Shown in pieces: positions 6,227 to 8,558 of a DNA stretch of 8,558 bases; position 1 is the stretch's first letter; every line of letters begins with the position of its first letter. The translations under genes and the position numbers were made by a program. Origin of the DNA: Bacteroidia bacterium (lineage in GTDB: Bacteria > Bacteroidota > Bacteroidia > Bacteroidales > UBA12481); NCBI GenBank assembly GCA_026391235.1, contig JAPLDV010000566.1, positions 1 to 8,558 of the forward strand, in the 5' to 3' direction. The notes below the pieces were generated by a model that saw only the letters and a list, made by a program, of their open reading frames with translations, was not told where the DNA came from and did not search any database.

Positions 6227-8272
6227 TTAATTCTTTATGATTTTCTTTGCGGTTAGATCTTGTTTTGTATGCATTCTGATCGTGTAAATGCCAGGAGATA
6301 AACAGGTTATGTCAGTTCTGATCTGATGATTACCCTCGGGTTTATTTTCATCCAGCACTTTTATTACCGGTCGTCCTAGCTGGTCAATGAGGTCTATATC
6401 AACATGGCCGGCCTTGCTTACCGTGAATTCTATATGGGTAAAGCCATCAGCAGGATTAGGCCAGATGTTTTTCAATTCACATTTATTCAGGATATTACCC
6501 TGATTTGATACTTCGGATACCGTTGACTTTCTGATCATATTTGGGCCATAGTCATTTCGTGCATTCCGGGTAACATTGATCTGATTCTTTCCATCAGCGT
6601 CCATTTGATAAATCTCATGATTGCCAAACCGGCTGGTTTGGAAGAAGATCTGTTTTCCATCAGATGACCAGCAGGGATTCTTACTCAGATTGCCGGTTCG
6701 GGTCAGCCGGATATCTCCGGTTCCATCTGCATTCATCGAGTGAATTTCAGTATCGGTTCCAGTCGGCGAAACCAGTGTATAAGCGATTTTTTGCCCATCG
6801 GGAGACAGCCGGGCATTGAGCTTGTCAGTCTGTGAGCGGGTGATTTGCTGAAGATTATTTCCGTCGATGTCCATCAGGTAAATCTCGAAATGGCCGGTTC
6901 GCTTGCTGCAGAAAATGATATTGGAACCATCATCGGTCCACAACGGTCCGTAGCCCTGACCCGAACCGGACAGTATCCGGAAACCGGATCCATCTGAATT
7001 TATCAGGCCGATATCACCCTCCTCAGAGTAAGTATCTTCTGAAACAGTAACCAGGATCTTTGTGCCGTCGGGCGACCAGTCGGGAGTTCCGCACTGAAGG
7101 CCTGTATTGGTCAGTTTATGCTGATTTGTGCCATCAGCATTCATTGCGTACAGCTCAAAATTCCCATCGCGGTCGGAGGTGAAGGCAATCTGTTTTCCGT
7201 CATTGGACCAGGCGGGATCCATATCGGTATACAAATTATTGGTAAGTCTTTTCAGATCGTTGCCATCCGGGAACATGCTGTAAATTTCGGCATTGTCATC
7301 CCGGTCGGAATAGAAGACCACCCGGTTGGTGGTATCCGGTGCGATGGGCCTCATGAGATCAATAAAGGCGGCGCTCACCCAGTACGCGTTGTATCCCTGG
7401 TCCTGTGAAGCGGCGCGAGCGGTATTGAAAAAAAGGTACTTGCCATCCGGGGAAATCATAGGAAAGCCTTCTTCAGTTGAAGAATTTATCCAGTTCCCTA
7501 GGTTGACCGCCTGGCTCCATCCTCCCTCCCTATTTCGGTATGACAGGTATACGTCATTCAAGCCGAAGCCTCCCGGACGGTTTGAATTAAACAGCATATA
7601 CTCCTCATCCGGATCAATAAAAGCAGAGCCTTCGTTTGATGGCGAATTAACCTGGTCAGGCAACCTTTCCGGCTGTATATAACTGCCGTTGATCCACTGG
7701 TAACGGTAAATATCGCCACCAACGGAGGCTTGGTATAATCCCAAATACAGAGTACGGTTTTTAGTCAGGCTTAAATTCCAACCCGTTGATAATCCAGAAG
7801 GAAGGGTAAGAGGTAATTGTTGCGGATCCGACCAGGACGCGCCGGGCTGCCGGATGGTTTGATAGAATCCGCCGGCACCTGACCTTTCTGAATAGAAGAA
7901 AAGAGTATCCCCCGAGGATGAAAAAGTGGGGCAGTTTTCCTTAACCGTCTGATTGCCAAAAGGAGCCAATACAGGAATCGTCCATTGATTGTTAACCAGC
8001 CGGGTGTGCCAGATTTCCGGCCGGTCTGGAACGTGCAGATACTTGACGAAAAACATCTCTTTGCAATCAGGGGAAAAGCATGGTGATCCATGCCATGACC
8101 AAACTCCGTTCACCGCCAGCATCTGGAGGTTATCGGGAGGGAACCGCCTGATGGTATTCCCCGGGGGAGTTTGGCCCAGATATTTATTGACAGATTGCGG
8201 AAAGGCCGGTTGCAGGCCGGGCACACAAAGGGAAATCAGGAACAGGCTCAGTGAAGTAAAGATATTTTTCAT
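6227..8272 (-). CDS. T9SS-exported PD40/TolB-like double beta-propeller protein
   Basis: A 681-residue secreted protein. The frame is open to an ATG at 8338, but the ATG at 8272 is preferred because it places a normal signal peptide (MKNIFTSLSLFLISLC, cleavage near AFPQ at about 26) at the N-terminus. The region at about 30-305 begins YLGQTPPG and has PD40-like blades marked by FSPDCKEMFF (66), FSSSGDTLFF (117), FIDPDEEYMLF (218) and ISPDGKYLFF (273), with SNRPGGFG and W-x-x-x-x-N-L-G segments, as in many Bacteroidota surface propellers. The region at about 318-577 has six TolB-like units with M-x-x-D-G motifs at about 330-554 and W-S-x-D-G-type motifs at 355, 399, 445, 489 and 535. Residues about 600-681 form a T9SS type A sorting domain (IWPNPADG, IDLIDQLGRPV, LSPGIYTIRM, final KKIIKN). 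No catalytic residues are recognisable; a binding or structural role outside the cell is inferred. It is the first cargo gene after the LytTR gene, and the next cargo gene follows after 40 bp. Confidence 0.93.
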   Translation of the reverse strand: MKNIFTSLSLFLISLCVPGLQPAFPQSVNKYLGQTPPGNTIRRFPPDNLQMLAVNGVWSWHGSPCFSPDCKEMFFVKYLHVPDRPEIWHTRLVNNQWTIPVLAPFGNQTVKENCPTFSSSGDTLFFYSERSGAGGFYQTIRQPGASWSDPQQLPLTLPSGLSTGWNLSLTKNRTLYLGLYQASVGGDIYRYQWINGSYIQPERLPDQVNSPSNEGSAFIDPDEEYMLFNSNRPGGFGLNDVYLSYRNREGGWSQAVNLGNWINSSTEEGFPMISPDGKYLFFNTARAASQDQGYNAYWVSAAFIDLMRPIAPDTTNRVVFYSDRDDNAEIYSMFPDGNDLKRLTNNLYTDMDPAWSNDGKQIAFTSDRDGNFELYAMNADGTNQHKLTNTGLQCGTPDWSPDGTKILVTVSEDTYSEEGDIGLINSDGSGFRILSGSGQGYGPLWTDDGSNIIFCSKRTGHFEIYLMDIDGNNLQQITRSQTDKLNARLSPDGQKIAYTLVSPTGTDTEIHSMNADGTGDIRLTRTGNLSKNPCWSSDGKQIFFQTSRFGNHEIYQMDADGKNQINVTRNARNDYGPNMIRKSTVSEVSNQGNILNKCELKNIWPNPADGFTHIEFTVSKAGHVDIDLIDQLGRPVIKVLDENKPEGNHQIRTDITCLSPGIYTIRMHTKQDLTAKKIIKN
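6542..7321 (-). repeat. Six TolB/PD40 propeller repeats in the 681-residue protein
   Basis: Units of 44-46 residues, each with an E-[IL]-Y-x-M-x-x-D-G strand (IYSMFPDG, LYAMNADG, IGLINSDG, IYLMDIDG, IHSMNADG, IYQMDADG) and, in the first five, a W-S-x-D-G-type turn. The unit at 7065-7085 has DNA (ccgtcgggcgaccagtcggg) closely matching the WSPDG units of the neighbouring 853-residue gene, suggesting common descent of the two propellers. Confidence 0.8.
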
Positions 8273-8285
8273 AACCAATCGATTT

Positions 8286-8299
8286 ATTGTTTCAACAAT
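8286..8299. repeat. 14-bp palindrome just upstream of the first cargo gene
   Basis: Arms attgtt (8286-8291) and aacaat (8294-8299) flank two bases, 14 bp upstream of the ATG at 8272. An alternative pairing, cgatt (8280-8284) with aatcg (8297-8301), overlaps it. It could be an operator or a small 5' leader hairpin, but repeats of this size occur often by chance in AT-rich gaps. Confidence 0.25.
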
Positions 8300-8418
8300 C
8301 GAAAGGTAAGAGGAGTAAAAGTGAAATCGCTCAGGCAATTAACCGATGGTGGTTATGGCTTTACGGATTACCTCCGGTACAGATATCAGATTCTTTTAAC
8401 AAAAAAATGACTATCTAA

Positions 8419-8558
8419 TCACAGCCTGCCCATATGCTCCAGGAAAACATCCCTCTTGGTCCTGGAGATCGGAACCTGAACTCCATCCGCCATTTCAATA
8501 GATCCCCCGTCCGACCGGATATATTTTTTAACATGTTCCAGATTTATTAAATGGGAGT
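8419..8558 (-). CDS. LytTR-family DNA-binding response regulator, C-terminal end (5' part beyond right edge)
   Basis: The last 45 codons and TGA stop (8419-8421) of a gene entering from the right edge, translated by hand. The peptide contains INLEHVKKYIRSDGGSIEM, then ADGVQVPISRTKRDVFLEHM. This is the characteristic second half of a LytTR DNA-binding domain: an N-[LI]-x-x-V-x-x-[IY] strand, a short turn, a strand with G-x-x-[IV]-P-[IV]-S-R, and a C-terminal helix. In Bacteroidota these domains usually sit behind a receiver domain and act with a LytS/YehU-like histidine kinase; neither can be seen here. It ends 146 bp before the first cargo gene on the same strand. A regulatory link to the cargo genes is possible but unproven. 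Confidence 0.85.
   Translation of the reverse strand, partial: SHLINLEHVKKYIRSDGGSIEMADGVQVPISRTKRDVFLEHMGRL

Noticed and set aside
7118..7682. Two overlapping plus-strand frames of 96 and 118 codons opposite the 681-residue protein
   Set aside because: They are antisense shadows of repeated propeller codons; the compositions are unlike a protein family and no start signal is seen.
8301..8308. TACCTTTC on the minus strand as a Bacteroidota -7 promoter element (consensus TAnnTTTG)
   Set aside because: The last base differs from the consensus and no TTG-type -33 element sits at the right distance, so the match is too weak to annotate.
8273..8338. N-terminal extension of the 681-residue protein by 22 codons to an ATG at 8338
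   Set aside because: The extension puts a charged, non-hydrophobic stretch ahead of a complete signal peptide; the ATG at 8272 gives a canonical exported protein.
8341..8418. Short inverted match cgga-ttacc-tccg as a terminator for the LytTR gene
   Set aside because: The stem is only four base pairs and no T tract follows it.

Overview
The window looks like a chromosomal segment from a member of the Bacteroidota. The main evidence is three large secreted proteins, each with an N-terminal signal peptide and a C-terminal domain of the type A kind used by the type IX secretion system (T9SS). Start sites also lack clear Shine-Dalgarno sequences, as is usual in that phylum. I cannot name the genus. 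All recognisable genes are on the minus strand, so transcription runs from the right edge to the left edge.

In transcription order: (1) the last 45 codons of a LytTR-type DNA-binding regulator (8419 to beyond 8558); (2) a 146-bp gap; (3) a 681-residue T9SS cargo protein made of two PD40/TolB-like beta-propeller regions (6227-8272); (4) 40 bp later, an 853-residue T9SS cargo protein fusing a seven-unit SBBP-type propeller to a six-unit TolB/PD40 propeller (3625-6186); (5) a 183-bp gap starting with a 9-bp inverted repeat that overlaps the previous stop codon; (6) a 686-residue T9SS cargo protein with seven VCBS/FG-GAP repeats followed by an esterase-like alpha/beta hydrolase domain whose catalytic residues appear to be lost (1381-3441); (7) a 61-codon ankyrin-repeat reading frame (1143-1328), either a very small gene or the 3' remnant of a larger one; (8) an APC-superfamily amino-acid permease starting with GTG at 1106 and running off the left edge.

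The centre is therefore a tandem set of three exported beta-propeller proteins, about 6.9 kb, probably displayed on the cell surface or released. The 40-bp spacing suggests that the first two are co-transcribed; the third may have its own promoter. The LytTR gene is the nearest candidate regulator, but no operator could be identified. The permease and ankyrin frame look like a separate functional unit. No RNA gene, CRISPR array, insertion sequence or origin was seen. The most notable features are the apparent pseudo-esterase, the highly regular internal repeats of the propeller proteins, and the orphan ankyrin fragment.
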